A DNA stretch of 64,000 bases, from NCBI GenBank assembly GCA_014058105.1, contig JACGCM010000146.1, positions 496,001 to 560,000 on the forward strand. Reading direction: 5' to 3'. This document shows positions 31,474 through 43,369 of this stretch, piece by piece; position 1 is the stretch's first letter, and each line of letters starts with the position of its first letter. The translations under genes and the position numbers were made by a program. Source of the DNA: Kingdonia uniflora. Lineage: Eukaryota > Streptophyta > Magnoliopsida > Ranunculales > Circaeasteraceae. The notes below the pieces were generated by a model. The model saw only the letters and a list, made by a program, of their open reading frames with translations, did not search any database and was not told the origin of the DNA.

Positions 31474-31884
31474 ATGACCAGTTACATGGAGGAATCGTTG
31501 GCTATGTTGGGACAAATGGATGAATTTATCATGGTGATGGAAGCATGTAATAAAATTTCTATTGAGGAGAATGCTCTGGTGGCGGGTCATTGTAAAAACT
31601 TAAAAAGTTTGCTAAATGAGGTGAGGGGGAGGATTGCAGAGCTCGCCGTGCCTGACATAGGTAAGTTTGAGGCAAATGAGGTACATGATAATGAAATGGC
31701 AGCAGTGCTTACCTTCTTTGTGTCTGAGATTAAGAGACTTGAAAAAGAAAGAGACACGATTCATGACAACATAAATAAAAATGGTGTAAAGTGTGAAATA
31801 CAGTTAATGAGGGTTAAATACCTGGACCGTGTTATGTCAAAAATTGGCGTGCTTATTAAGAACAGATGGGATGAAGGAGGATAA
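31474..31884 (+). CDS. C-terminal coiled-coil segment of Tat-1 antisense unit C
   Basis: 136 open codons. The motif FFVSEIKRLEKERDTIHDNINKNG aligns with YFAEEVKRLELERDTFFKSLSDKG in the minus-strand frame 42468-41992 of Tat-2, with the same distance to the stop region. That makes it the conserved C-terminus of the antisense protein. Start codon use is uncertain because it lies downstream of other exons. Confidence 0.45.
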   Translation: MTSYMEESLAMLGQMDEFIMVMEACNKISIEENALVAGHCKNLKSLLNEVRGRIAELAVPDIGKFEANEVHDNEMAAVLTFFVSEIKRLEKERDTIHDNINKNGVKCEIQLMRVKYLDRVMSKIGVLIKNRWDEGG

Positions 31885-32129
31885 ATTGTTGTTGCGAGGG
31901 CACCAAAACTGATGCTTCTACGACCTTCAGAATATGGGGAGAGTTCATGTGATGGACATTATAGCTGAACTTTGGAAATTAGGGGGTGTTGGTATTGATT
32001 AAAAACAAGTCACTTTTTTTTATCACCCGAGATGTAGTAGATAGAGTGTAAAGGGTAATGTTGTGGAGAAATTTGTGTTGTCTGATAGTAGAGTTATTGA
32101 TCCGTGTATAATAGATATTTGTGCCGAAC

Positions 32130-32335
32130 TTTGATGAACCAATTGTGATCCTAAAGTATGTAATCTATTGGCCGAATTGAATGAACACATAGCCAACCTG
32201 TTATGTATTAGTAGATCGAATTGGACAAGCCAATATCCTACCTATAATATATGAGACGATCGAATTGGATGAACCAATAATCGGCCTGCAATGTATTAGA
32301 AGATTAAATTGGATGAACCAATAACCGACCTGGAA
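32130..32335. repeat. tandem array of approx. 45-60 bp units
   Basis: Four to five degenerate units built on TCGAATTGGATGAACCAATA followed by a CCGACCTG-type word and ATGTATTAGAAGA. It sits between the antisense unit C terminus and a gag fragment, the place where Tat elements often carry tandem repeats. Confidence 0.8.
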
Positions 32336-33790
32336 AGGATGATGTCCGAAAGGCATAAATCAAATAAATCTGTCCTAATCACAAAAGGTCCATGCACAGA
32401 TCATAACACTGAACCAAAGGAGGATCAGGGTGATCAAAAGCTCTCCAAGGAAAATACTGGCAACCCTCGAAAAGGTGGTTCACTACCCAAACCGGTCCTC
32501 CCAAGGTTGAATGTTTGAATCTCCATAATTTTTCCAATCCTCTCCAAGGATAAGCTATACCATGTCTATCAACCATTGGAACCAATCGAGAACTGCCCGT
32601 ATTACATGTACCACAAGGTAAACCATCATTATACTGGCAACTGTTATGCTTTACGGAGGTTGCTGAAATTTATTTTCTAGGAGGGACTAATGTTCGAATA
32701 CATTATCGACTTGGAATCATACAAGGATGACAACTATAAGAAGTAGCTGGAAGTCGCCCAGGTCGAAGATCAAGCTGAGGAGAAGCATCTACCATATGCA
32801 TTACATAAACATGATCAAAATCCATCAAATCACCAAAATCTTGCCAATTCAAGTACATGAGACTGTCTGAATGATGTAATCTCATACCTCAAGACAAAGA
32901 GGCCAAGCCTATGCCTGAGTTGAGCAATCGTCGGTTTGGGATCTCATTCGAAGATTGTGACATTAGTCATGTCAAATTTCCACATCATGATGCATTAGTC
33001 ATAATGCTCAAAATTAAGAAGTTTATCATGCACACAATGATGATTGATGCTGAAAGTGGTATTGAGATTCTTTTTCAAAGCACTATCGACCAAATGGGAT
33101 TGGCCAATCAAGTTATTCCAAGCGATACCGATATCAGTGGATTTAATGGTTCTAAAATAGATAAAGTAGACAAGATCATCTTACCTATTACTGCAGGACC
33201 AGCCACCATCGATGTCATCTTCTACGTAATCAACATCAAATCTCGTTATCTTAGGATTATGGGCCATTGCTGGATTCACAACATGGAAGCAATCGCTTCC
33301 ACCTATCATCAAGCACTCCACTTCAAACACAATGATGGTATCTATGAAATCAAGGGTAGTCAAAACTTTCTAGAGCTTGCAAAAATACCATCTCAAAAAT
33401 TATAGATACCTCCGATAGATATGCTGCATAGCAATTACAAAAAGCTAATCACCTTGATGATCACCCTTCAACAGAAGAGCCTAGAGAATATGTCAATATT
33501 AATAGACCTAGCAGAGGCACTTTCGTCAGTTCCAAGCCAATCTAACATGATATGGATGTTGTCATTCATTTCTTACGACTAATTTGAGACGTATTTGCGT
33601 AGACTTTCAAAGAAATGTTTGGGGTCGATCTGGCTAAAGCATGTCACAAATTGGCCATCAACTTCAATGCCACGGCGGTCAAGCAGAAATGGCAACGACT
33701 CTCACCTCGAATTTGAGATGAAGATAACATGGAGATTGAGAAATTGATCAAAGTGGGATTCATTCGAGAAGCTAAATATCCAGATTGACC
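32336..33790 (+). pseudogene. Tat gag-protease fragment, plus-oriented
   Basis: Begins in the gag tail (DLERMMSERHKSNKSVL) homologous to 36,800 onward in Tat-2. It continues through the protease region at 32911-33405 (GISFEDCDISHVKFPHHDAL; MMIDAESGIEILFQ, where the active-site Asp-Thr-Gly is Asp-Ala-Glu) into the start of the reverse-transcriptase lead-in (KLIKVGFIREAKYPD) at about 33,785, where it stops abruptly. It is opposite in orientation to the preceding Tat-1 segment. Confidence 0.8.
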
Positions 33791-34991
33791 TTCTCCTCTT
33801 TCAGCTTTTTTAGCTCTTTCACCTCTTTTAGCTCATTGCTTATAACAGGTTGACCCTCAATGACCTTCGGCCCTATCAGTTTGGAAGGCTTGACCCTCCT
33901 CTGACCTCACCACTTCCTGTAGTTCCAGAGGTCAAACCACGCTTCAACATCTTCCTCTTTGGAAATGCCTGAGCTATCTTGCTCAATGTAGTAGACTCCG
34001 ACATACCCGCGAAGTCTACTCTAGAGGCCTTGGGAAAGTTCACTTGCCTCTCCTCATTAGTTTCCTTCTTCTTGTTGCCCTCAACGCCTATCATTTGCCT
34101 CGTTATTTAAGACTTTTAAACTTTCTCAGACCGGCTGTTAGTACGTTTGTTTATGCTAATGCAAAGTTCTTTCAGTACAACCTCGAGTTCTGTCCCATCC
34201 TAAGCAACAGTGTCTAACAGAGACTCCTTCTTCGTCACCTTTGTTTGAGGACCTGTCGGTGAACAACGCATTATCATCAGTGGAGCAACATACAGTTTCA
34301 ACATATCAATCTTATACATTATACATTGTTATACTTATTTTGTTTTATAATTATACACAGAAGTTCCATTGGTTCTTCATCATCTCTCTGAAGGTAATTC
34401 CCCATTTACCCATATCACATTATTATTCCATGGTCGACCTGCTGAGTTCAGATCAAAGAAACGAGGCTGAGTCGAACTCGCAAAAAAATATGCCCTCCAC
34501 TTACAAAAAAGTTTTTTACCCTATAAAACTGCAAGACATCCTCAAGAGATATCTTCCTCTCAATCTTATCCTCCTCCCACAACTTATTCAAAAATTCACA
34601 AATATTTATCACCTCCCACATGTTCCAGTTCAACTGAACAGGACATGCCCCGATGATATTTATAATCCCTTTCACCAAATTGCTAAGGGGAAGACTCAAC
34701 CTGTACTCCAACTGAGACATGTAACACAAAAAACCCTTTACCAGGTCACCCTAGACGTTTCCATCAAAGTACTCCAAGAAGATCGATTTGTCTAAACTCC
34801 TATCTTGTTTCTTCTTCTTCAAATCAGCCAACAGAAAAAAGTATTCTTCTCCAGTTATTATGATGCAACTCCTAAAATGCATACCGGCATGTTATACATA
34901 ACTACCCCATCTTCCTCCAACAGAAGCTTTGGCTTTACAAATCTCTTTGAACACATCAGAATTTGGAGGATAGGTTACCAATCTTCCAGGG
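33791..34991 (-). pseudogene. fragment of Tat antisense unit C
   Basis: Minus-strand frames match Tat-2 unit C: 34729-34448 (QLEYRLSLPLSNLVKGI, GACPVQLNWNMWEVINI, EDVLQFYRVKNF) against 45362-44961, and 34094-33876 (ASRVDFAGMSESTTLSKIAQ) against the region near 44,600. The fragment ends at 34,991, exactly where the Tat-2 5' LTR begins. Confidence 0.7.
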
Positions 34992-35601
34992 TGTAGGGAC
35001 CTATCCCTCGATCTCGCCTAAATCGAGCTGTCGCCAGTTCGAGTTGCCCCCATCTTAGGATCACACATTACTCAACATAACTTCTCCAGTCAACATTTCA
35101 ACCTACCCCACAAACTAGTGAAGAACGTGGGCTGAGCTTGAACCAAAAAGTCTGAACAAGTCAAAAACACTTGTCTCTTACGAACTCGCCAGTTACTCAG
35201 TCAACTGCTACTAACCACATTATTCGGGAAACATGCTCCAACACGATAAAGAGCTGTGAAGAAGGCCTATATAAGGAAGAAGTTCCAAAAGAGACAGGGA
35301 CCAAAAAAATTATACAAGAAATCACTTGTCTAGATTCTTAAACAATTCAAGCTTCTTACTTACAAAATTCAAGCATTTATAAACTTAGAGATCACTTGTA
35401 ATAAGATACCTAATTCAATCACTAAAAATATTTTTACAAAAATCCTCCACTCGAGGTCGTAGGTTTTTACCTATTTAGAGGTTTTTCACGCTAAAATCCA
35501 CCTGTGTCATTTTCTTATTTGTCATCAAAATATTGTTACAGGTTTATTGGTGTGATAACGAATTTCAAGCCATTACGAGCTTACAAAATTTAGCCATCAC
35601 A
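34992..35601 (+). repeat. Tat-2 5' LTR, 610 bp
   Basis: TGTAGGGACC...GCCATCACA. It contains a TATA-like CCTATATAAGG at about 35,267 and a possible polyadenylation stretch. Pairs with 49058-49674. Confidence 0.9.
35267..35278 (+). promoter_or_regulatory. LTR TATA box of Tat-2
   Basis: GCCTATATAAGGA inside the 5' LTR; the same word (GCCTATATAAAGA) occurs at the matching place in the 3' LTR near 49,329. Likely core promoter of the retrotransposon. Confidence 0.6.
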
Positions 35602-35603
35602 TT

Positions 35604-35620
35604 TGGCGCCGTTTGTGGGA
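35604..35620 (+). promoter_or_regulatory. Tat-2 primer-binding site
   Basis: TGGCGCCGTTTGTGGGA two bases after the LTR; resembles the TGGCGCCGTTGCCGGGG of plant Tat/Athila elements, with changes in the distal half. Confidence 0.8.
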
Positions 35621-35672
35621 AAGATTATATTTCTACGATATCCTAAGGCAGCCTTTCACTGTGATTTTCAAT

Positions 35673-37010
35673 TATGGTTACTTCTTGACGACCAACTACA
35701 GGTGTCCAGCTCGAGGTGTCAATGGAGTCGGGACAGCTTACAGAGTTACGGGCGAGTCTCGATGTTAAAATAGAGAAACGCGCCGAGCTCGAACTTTAGT
35801 TAACTAAGGATCAGGAGCTCCATGCAAAATATCTCGATACAGAAAGACAAGCTCGTTTGACAGCGCTCAAACGACATGAAGACCAATTAATAACAATACA
35901 GACTGCTCTCGAAGCTCTGCAAAATACTCAGCAGGTTCCACCAACGAGAGGTCACGATCAATTGTCGTAGACCTCCTGTATTTCTGCATGGGAGTTATTT
36001 CCAGGAATCTTTAGCATGAACCACTACCCTCTATACATTTAGGAGGTGAAGTTCAATCCGAAGCCAGTCGAGGTCATCAAATATTTTTCCGTCAGGAGGA
36101 AGAACATTGACCTCAATAACAAATTCTAGCACGAGATCGTGTGAGTGAAGGTACTGGTACTCATCATCCAATACCAGCCCGTACAGCGATTCGGCCAACA
36201 CGTCATTATGTCACGAAAAAACATATGGACTAACGGATTATGGAGTTGATCGAAACGCAAGTTCTAGGTACTATCGACGACATCACCAGGTTGCAAGGAA
36301 GTCTGATTGCCAAAGAACTATTCTACGTGGAAATACCAAAAGGTTTCCATACTCCAAGAATTTGAAAATACAAAGATACTGACCCAAGGGAACACATTCA
36401 ACAGTACCGTGATTCATTGGGGTTGTACTCTAATCTCAACCACATCCTTTGCCGTCTATTTGCTACTAGTCTGCAGGAGGAACTACTACGGTGGTTCCAT
36501 TCTCTCCCTGAAGATTCTATATATACGTTTGAGTAGCTGCAGTAATAGTTCATACATACGTATGCTCACAACAGGGACAAAGAAGAGAATTTGTATTCTC
36601 TAATCAGTCTCAAACAGTCACACGGAGAGAAACTTGAGCCTTTTGCGAAGAAAATCTTGGAGCTTGTGCGTAAAGTGGATAACCTTGATCAGAAGACAGC
36701 CGTTACTGCTTTCACCAATGCGCTCCAGCTTTATTGTAAGGCCAAGGAGTATCTTTTTCTTAGCAAACCTGCGACCTTGGAGGATATGATCACCAAGGTC
36801 AATAGTTACGTCGACCTAGAAAGGATGATGTCTGAGCGACAAAAATCTACTAAATCCGTCCTCTCCACCAATGGTTTGTCAATAAATCAATACACCAAAC
36901 CAAATGAGGAACAGGGAGATAAGAAGCGCACCAAGGGCAACACTGGTTATTCTAGGAAGGGCGGACTACTAAATAAACCCATCCTCCTAAGTTGAACATC
37001 CGAATCTCTA
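35673..37010 (+). pseudogene. Tat-2 gag
   Basis: Opens with ATG at 35673 but meets a stop after four codons. Later parts encode a coiled segment (ERQARLTALKRHEDQL) and the retrotransposon gag domain (SLISLKQSHGEKLEPFAKK, LELVRKVDNLDQKTAVTAF) with a basic tail (DLERMMSERQKSTKSVL). Several stops occur between 35,800 and 36,590; the last 134 codons (36591-36995) are open. Structural capsid protein in active relatives, non-functional here. Confidence 0.8.
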
Positions 37011-37144
37011 CAATTTTTCTAATGCTTTTGAAAGACGCGCTCTACCGCGTCTTCCAATCACTGGATCCAATCGATAATTAACCGTACTGCTAGCATCATA
37101 AGGTAAACCATCATTCAACTGACAATTTCTATCCTTTACAAAAG

Positions 37145-37960
37145 TTGCTCGAATACATTTTTAAAGAGGGACGGATGCTCAAATATATAATCGACTTGGA
37201 ATCGTACAAAAATGGCAGCTATAAAAAGCAGCTTGAAGTTATTCTGGTCAATGATCAAACCGAGGAGAAGCATCTCTACTATATGCACCACTGCAACATG
37301 ATCGAATTCAACCAGATCACCAGTTCAAACAGATCCAAGCGTAGGAGATTATCAGAATGCTGTGATCTTACACCACACGACAAAGAAGCCAAACTTCTCC
37401 CTGAGTCGAGCAATCGCCGGCTTGGAATTTCATTCGAAGATTGCGATACTAGCCATGTCAAATTTCCACATCATGATGTGTTAGTAATAATGCTAAAAAT
37501 GAAGAAGTTTGTCATGCACACAATGATGATTGATACTGGAAGCGGTATTGAGATTCTTTTTCAGAGCATTATCGACCAAATAGGTTTGGCTGACCAAGTT
37601 ATTCAGAGTGACACAGATATCAGTGGGTTCACTGGTTCCTGAGATGAACGAGTAGGCAAGATCACCTTACCTATTACTGCAAGGCCAACCACCATCGACG
37701 TCATCTTTTATGTCATAAATGCCAAATCTTGTTATCTCGAGATTATGGGCCACTGCTGGATTCACAACATGGAAGTAATCACTTTCACCTCTCATCAGGC
37801 ATTTTAATTCAAACGCAACAATGGTATTTATGAGATCAGAGGTAGTCAGAAGCTCTCTCAGGCTTGTAAAAATATTGCCTTTGCTATCTTAGATACTTCT
37901 GACAGATTTGTTGCTTGGCAATTACAGAAAGCTAATCACCTCAATGATTAAACTTTCATG
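37145..37960 (+). pseudogene. Tat-2 protease
   Basis: LGISFEDCDTSHVKFPHHD is followed by MMIDTGSGIEILFQSIIDQ, the retropepsin active-site Asp-Thr-Gly-Ser. The frame closes at 37642 (TGA after GFTGS) and continues out of frame with matches to the fragment at 33,150-33,400. It would process the polyprotein in an active element. Confidence 0.8.
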
Positions 37961-38203
37961 GAGGAACCCACAGAATATATCAACCTCGATGGACCTGGCC
38001 GAGGTACTTTTATTGGTACTAAGCTGGTTCAACATGTAAAAGATGCTCTCATTCTGCTTTTGCAACTCAATCGAGACGTCTTCCCATGGTCTTTCAAAGA
38101 AATGCCTGGAATCTATCCGGCCAAGGCATGCCACAAACTATCCATCAACATCAATGCCATAACAGTCAAACAGAAACAGTGGCGACTGTTACCTCGTCTT
38201 TGA

Positions 38204-39200
38204 AATAAAGTTAACACCGATATCGTGAAATTGATCAAAGTTGGATTCATTCGTGAAGCCAAATATCCAGACTGGATATCTAATATTGTCGCTGTACCAA
38301 AGAAGAACAGAAAATTCCGAGTTTGCATCGATTTCACCGATCTGAACAAACATACTCTAAATGACAGTTTCCCTCTTCCCAACATACATCAGATCCTCAA
38401 TTCTACAGCAGGCCATGATCTCCTATCTATAATAGATGCTGCTTCAGGGTACAATCAGATTTCGCTTTTGGAAGAAGATAAATAAAAGACAAATTTCATC
38501 ACTGAGAGAGGTCTTTATTGCTACAAAGTCATGCCCTTTGGACTAAAAAATGTAGGTGCCACATATCAAATGTTAATGATTACTATGTTCAAACACATCT
38601 AGGGAAAGTCGTTGAAGTCTACATCGACGATCTCTTATGCAAGAGCGTACATTCAACTAATAACATCTCAGATCTCAATATTATATTCAACATCCTTCGA
38701 TCTTACAGAATGCGTCTCAACTCTGATAAATGTCAATTCGGGGTCCATTCTGGCCGATATTTAGGTCACGTCATCAGCAAGAAGGGGAATAAGGCCGATC
38801 CAGATCAGATTCGGGCTCTCCTCATTAAGCCTTTTCCACGAACAACAAAAGAGGTTTAGAAACTTGCCGGCAAGAATGCCGCTATCAACCGTTTCGTGTC
38901 TAAATCTTTAAACTGTTGTCATTGGCCATTCTTGTTACTTTGCGGTTGCACCAAACGAGGAAAGGTTCAGCCAAATACAGAGGTCATATGGACACCAAAA
39001 TGCGAAACAGCTTTTCAGGATCTTAAATCCTACTTTGGGAGGTCTCCCATAATGATTACCTCAGTAGATAATGAGGAACTGGTTATCTACCTTGCAGTCA
39101 CTGATACTTTACTCAGCTCGATTTTCATCTGCCTTTAAGGTAAAATTGAGAAACCCGTCTACTTCATCACTAAAACCCTCACTCCAACAGAAATGTGGTA
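38204..39200 (+). pseudogene. Tat-2 reverse transcriptase and RNase H
   Basis: Ty3/gypsy motifs in order: KLIKVGFIREAKYPDWISN, VAVPKKNRKFRVCIDFTDLN, DSFPLPNI, SIIDAASGYNQISL, then a [28 protein letters not shown] (active-site YIDD), RLNSDKCQFGVHSGRYLGH, then the RNase H connection (WTPKCETAFQDLKSY). Stops and short frameshifts near 38,485, 38,580 and 38,860 break it. Confidence 0.88.
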
Positions 39201-39554
39201 TTCTAAAATTAAGAAACTTCTTCTCACTCTTGTCTACACTTCACAGAAACTCAAGCACTACTTCCAAGCTCATTCAATTAAAGTCATGGCGAACTACCCA
39301 CTTCGAGAAATTCTATCTAAGAAAGAAAATTGAGGAAGAGTGCAGCAATGGTCCGTTAGTTTGAGAGAACATGATATCAAAATATGGTAGCGTCATTCCG
39401 AAAATGGTTAGGCGGTTGCCGACTTTCTCCTGGATTTTCCTGTGGAAGATCTCGAGTGGGAAGAACATGATCCTGACCTTACAGAAGAAACTCTAGAAGA
39501 TCTACCCCCCAAACCCTTTGACAAACGAACTGAATGGATTACGATGAAAAGGTG

Positions 39555-39990
39555 AAGACTTTTCACGGATGGATCAGCAGGACCCGCAGGGTCAGGAATC
39601 AGAATCGTATTGATTACCTCTTCCAATGGCAGAATTGAGAAATTGATCTGCCTGGATTTTGAGGCCTCAAATAATGTCACCGAATACAAAGTTCTCATTC
39701 ATGAACTCGATCTCACTCTTGAGCTCGATGTCTCCGACCTCTCAGTATATACAGATTCACTACTCATCATCCACCACTACTCTGAACAATATAAGAAGAA
39801 TGGAAAGATGATAGAATATGTAACCCTCATTGTAGATAGGATGAGGAAGTTTACGAAAGCAACTCTCGATTATCTTCCTCGAGCTAAAAATAGACATGCC
39901 AATTCCTTGGCATATCTGGCCGGGGTCTTGGGTACAGACGCTCGATATCTCCAGATCGAGATCATTTCAAGCCCTAACATTGATCTTATT
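39555..39990 (+). pseudogene. Tat-2 archaeal-type RNase H
   Basis: LFTDGSAGPAGSGIRIVL, then FEASNNVTEYKVLIHEL, YTDSLLIIHHY, and YLPRAKNRHANSLAYLAG. These are the spaced acidic residues and terminal ARNxxANxLA block of the additional archaeal-type RNase H that marks the Tat lineage. Open as a single frame from 39,610 to 40,119, with a stop separating its first strand. Confidence 0.8.
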
Positions 39991-40329
39991 TCAGTATGCA
40001 CAATCAACACTAGGGGCTATAAAGGGAAAAACGACGATTGGCGAAAGCCTTTCTTAGCCTACCTCGACATCGACAACAGTTACAATAGGCCACTTCTAGA
40101 GGATCCAAAAGAGCGCTGACAGTTGATCAACAACTCGAAGCGCTACATAAATCAGAATGGTAAGCTATAGTTACTTTCTGTCACTGGGCCTTATCTTAAG
40201 TGCCTCTCCAAATCTAAAGCAGAGAAAATACTCTACGAATTACATGACGGGACTTGTGGCTCTCATGCCGCAGGTCGATCACTAGAAAATAGAGCTATAA
40301 CCTAAGGAGTATTCTGGCCTGGCATGCGT

Positions 40330-41289
40330 AAGTAAGCAGAGGAGTACTCACACAATTGTGACACCTGCCAGCGACATGGATGCATGATACGCACCCCTGC
40401 GCTCGGGCTCCATGCAAGCAAGGTGTTCTGGCTATTCAAAAGATGGGCACTTGATCTCGTCGGCAAATTCCCTAACACTCCAGGTAATCGCCGTCACCTC
40501 CTCGTAGCTACCAATTATTTTACAAAATGGGTAGAAGTAGTTCCTTTATGTCGAACCAGAGAAGAAGAGGTTATTTTTTTTATCTGGGAACACATCATTA
40601 TTCGGTTTGGGTGCCCCTACCTGATTCATATCGATAATGGGCCCCAATTTGTTGGGGAAAAGATCGTCACATTCCGCAACCAACCTAATATCATCCACTC
40701 ACCATCCAATCCTTACTATCCTCAAGGCAATGACCAAGTCGAAATCGCCAACAAAACCATCGTTAATGAACTCAATAAACGGCTTCACTCACAGATAAAA
40801 GGGAATTGGGTTCACGAACTACCTTATGTCCTATGGGTATATCGTACCACTCTACGAGCATCAACAAGATGTACTCCATTCCTTCTTGCATATGGCACTG
40901 GGGCCGTCATTCCTTCCGAATATCATCACCCAGTTCGAGATCACGAGCTGACCGACGTGGAAAATGAGTTTGAACTGTCTTGCAACCTTAATATGATTGA
41001 TAAAACTAGGGAATGCGCCATCGCTAACCTAGGTAGATATCATCATATGCTAGCCAAATCTTATAATAATCGAGTCCGAAATCCTACCTTCTAAATCGAC
41101 GATCTTGTCCTCAGAGAAATTCCTCAACATCGTAAAGAGCCTCACGCTAGAAAATTGGCCAAAAACTGGGAGGGTTCATTCATTATCACAGGTCTCTCAG
41201 GCCTGGGATCATATTATCTTATGACAGAAGAGGAAATCCCCATTTTAAATCCTTGGATTACTAGGCGACTAAAACGGTACTATCGTTAA
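40330..41289 (+). pseudogene. Tat-2 integrase
   Basis: A zinc-binding end (HNCDTCQRHG) precedes the catalytic core: RWALDLVGKFP (Asp), HIDNGPQFVGE (Asp) and NDQVEIANKTIVNELNKRL (Glu). Then YVLWVYRTTLRASTRCTPF and the C-terminal LREIPQHRKEPHARKLAKNW...LGSYYL, ending RLKRYYR at 41289. The D,D,E residues are present and 236 codons are open; one stop at 41,094 splits off the C-terminus. It is the best-preserved pol domain in this element. Confidence 0.88.
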
Positions 41290-41482
41290 GCGTCTTACTA
41301 CTCCATTTCTATTTCTCGCTTTTGTTTTTCAATTCCAAAAGTGAGATGTTCATCTCCATCCAATATAAATTATGAAGTTATCAATGAAGCTTCTAAGTTT
41401 ATCACAACATCTCTCTACTTACGTAGATTCAACCACATTATATAAATCAAAACATAGATAATACTAGCTTTCCATTGATATA

Positions 41483-41950
41483 ATACCAGTTAAATCAAGG
41501 ATAACACTTGGTTTGTCTGACTCTACTAAATCTCTGCGATCGAAGCAAGTGTAGAAACTTGTTTTATATCAAAGACTCTACCAAACAAGAGATAAGGCAA
41601 ATGTCATACTAGTCTTTATCTTTTTCAACTTGTTTGGGTCATTATACCAGTTAAATTAAGGATAACACTTGGTTTGGCTGGCTATACTAAATCTCTACGA
41701 TTGAGGCAAGTGTAGAAACTTGTCTTATATCAAAGACTCTAACAGATATAAAATAGAGTAAAGATAATACTAGCCCTCATCTCTTTCAATATGTCTGCAA
41801 CATTCTTACAGTTGAATCAAAAGTCACTTGATTCGACTGGCTCAACCCGCCTCTGCGATTGGAATATGTATAAAAACTTGTTCTATATCAAAGGCCCCAC
41901 CTGACACAAGATAAGGCAAAGGTCATACTAGCTTTCATCTATTTTAATGT
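41483..41950. repeat. three tandem approx. 161-bp units downstream of pol
   Basis: Units begin at about 41,483, 41,644 and 41,804, each with a CAGTT(A/G)AATCAA-type start, a CACTTG(G/A)TTxG(G/A)CTG word and ACTTGTxTTATATCAAAG. The third unit is shorter and more diverged. It lies between integrase and the antisense unit C terminus, a known site of tandem repeats in Tat elements. Confidence 0.85.
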
Positions 41951-42436
41951 ACTTTTGACAAATACAATTTATTTTTTAGGTCAAAGTCATATTACAAGGG
42001 ATTATTTCCTGCTGATGAGGTTTTAGCAACACTTTCCCCTTTAGCAAGAGGTTGAACTCTCAATTCACAGATTATAGCAGTACTGCCCTGCTCTATCAGC
42101 TCAGTAGGCCTAGGGCCTAAATGGGTTTCTATAAAAGACATGCAGTTCCCACGATCTATATTCATTCCACAAATGCATCCCTTATCCGACAGACTTTTAA
42201 AAAAGGTATCTCGTTCTAACTCAAGTCTTTTTACTTCCTCTGCAAAGTATGCAACAACCGAATTTAACAACTTTGAACTTGGTGCATTGGATACGACCAT
42301 CGTTGCAAATTTCGATCTCAACTTCTCAAGGCGTGCCTCCAAATTTGCGTACACTTTCTTCTGATGGATCAGCTCTATGTCTAGCCGAGCATCAATTGTT
42401 ATATTCTCCCCCAATTTCTTTACATATTTAGCTGAT

Positions 42437-43369
42437 TTAGCCAAGTTCTTTGTCTTTAGGTCCACCACCTGAGCACGAAGTCTCTTGATTTATGCATTCT
42501 TCCCTAACCAGAATATCCTTTAATAAGTCATCTTTCTTCTTCATAAGCATCTCCTTTGCCCGAATTTTCCCTTCCAGGACTTTCTCCCAGATAAGAGCAG
42601 GATCCAACTTCTGTTGGCATTCCCTCAAACTTACATTACCTCTCTGAACATGTCCCTGTATTTGAGCTACACCACCTTCCAGCTCTCTAATTCTTCCTGA
42701 TAAACTTACTACATCACCTCGAACTAGAAGAATTTGAACATCCTTTTTGCCTCCCCTCAAACACTCTCCAGCTTCTGCTTTCTTGGCATATGTGTTGGCT
42801 TGCGCCAATTCGGCCTTTAGTTGAGCCACTCTCTCATTATGATCATTACATCTTCGTTGCATCTCCCAAAACTCCATATCCTTCGCAGGTAGGGCTACAT
42901 GCAAGTGTTCCACTACAGCCTTCGAGGCCGATAGATTATCTTGAGCTACTTTCAGCTCGTTTTCATTTTCCACCAGTATCTGCTTCAATCGTTCCAACTC
43001 ACTTTTATAATTTTGGAGGTCAACTCAAAATTGACCATTTGATCTTTCTAGTGCCTGAATACGATACTGAGCCATTTCAACCGACCTACTATTTGACATC
43101 AAAGTGCTAATCTGACTCTGAAGCTTTACGGCATGTTCCTTCGTCTCTGTAAGCTCTTTTGACCCTTTACCGATTTTGGCATCTTTCTCCTCGAGCTTAC
43201 TAGTGATGTCATCAATAGCCTGGTTTGCCTCAACATATTTGAAGTATACTTTTACGTGTTGGTCTTCTTTGTCCTCATTCGCTCCCCTCATCCTATCCAA
43301 CTCCTTTACAAATTTTTGGTTACATTGAAACGTTTCATCTTCTCGTGAGCTAACTGTATCCAATTCAAC
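42437..43369 (-). CDS. coiled-coil exon of Tat-2 antisense unit C
   Basis: Two adjoining minus-strand frames (43363-43025 and 42997-42437) are rich in Glu/Lys/Leu/Gln with heptad spacing: KFVKELDRMRGANEDKEDQH, KLEEKDAKIGKGSKELTET, LKAELAQANTYAKKAEAGE, GRIRELEGGVAQIQGHV. A stop just before the second Met separates them. It is part of a larger spliced antisense product, probably a long coiled-coil protein. Confidence 0.45.

Larger units (their letters stand above)
26680..31884 (+). pseudogene. Tat-1 antisense unit C (intron-bearing, coiled-coil protein), decayed
   Basis: Plus-strand homologue of the minus-strand unit C of Tat-2. Pieces: a putative first exon ending VEDCGSFST before GTGAGT (near 26,723); an acceptor TTGCCTGTAG at 27110 opening 27111-27381 (YSEGVDIRKEFMKS); a block near 27,700-27,960 with GRPWNDHLVWVSG and EPALDLEFKYF; a coiled-coil frame 28661-29110 (LKEAGELLEKEKKRTTDAV, acidic tail SDTEDEPAEDN); an acceptor GATGCAG at 30752 before VELEEA; and a final coiled-coil frame 31474-31884 with VSEIKRLEKERDTIHDNI. 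Several joints carry stops. The family resembles the antisense ORFs reported in Tat elements; biochemical role unknown. Confidence 0.6.
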
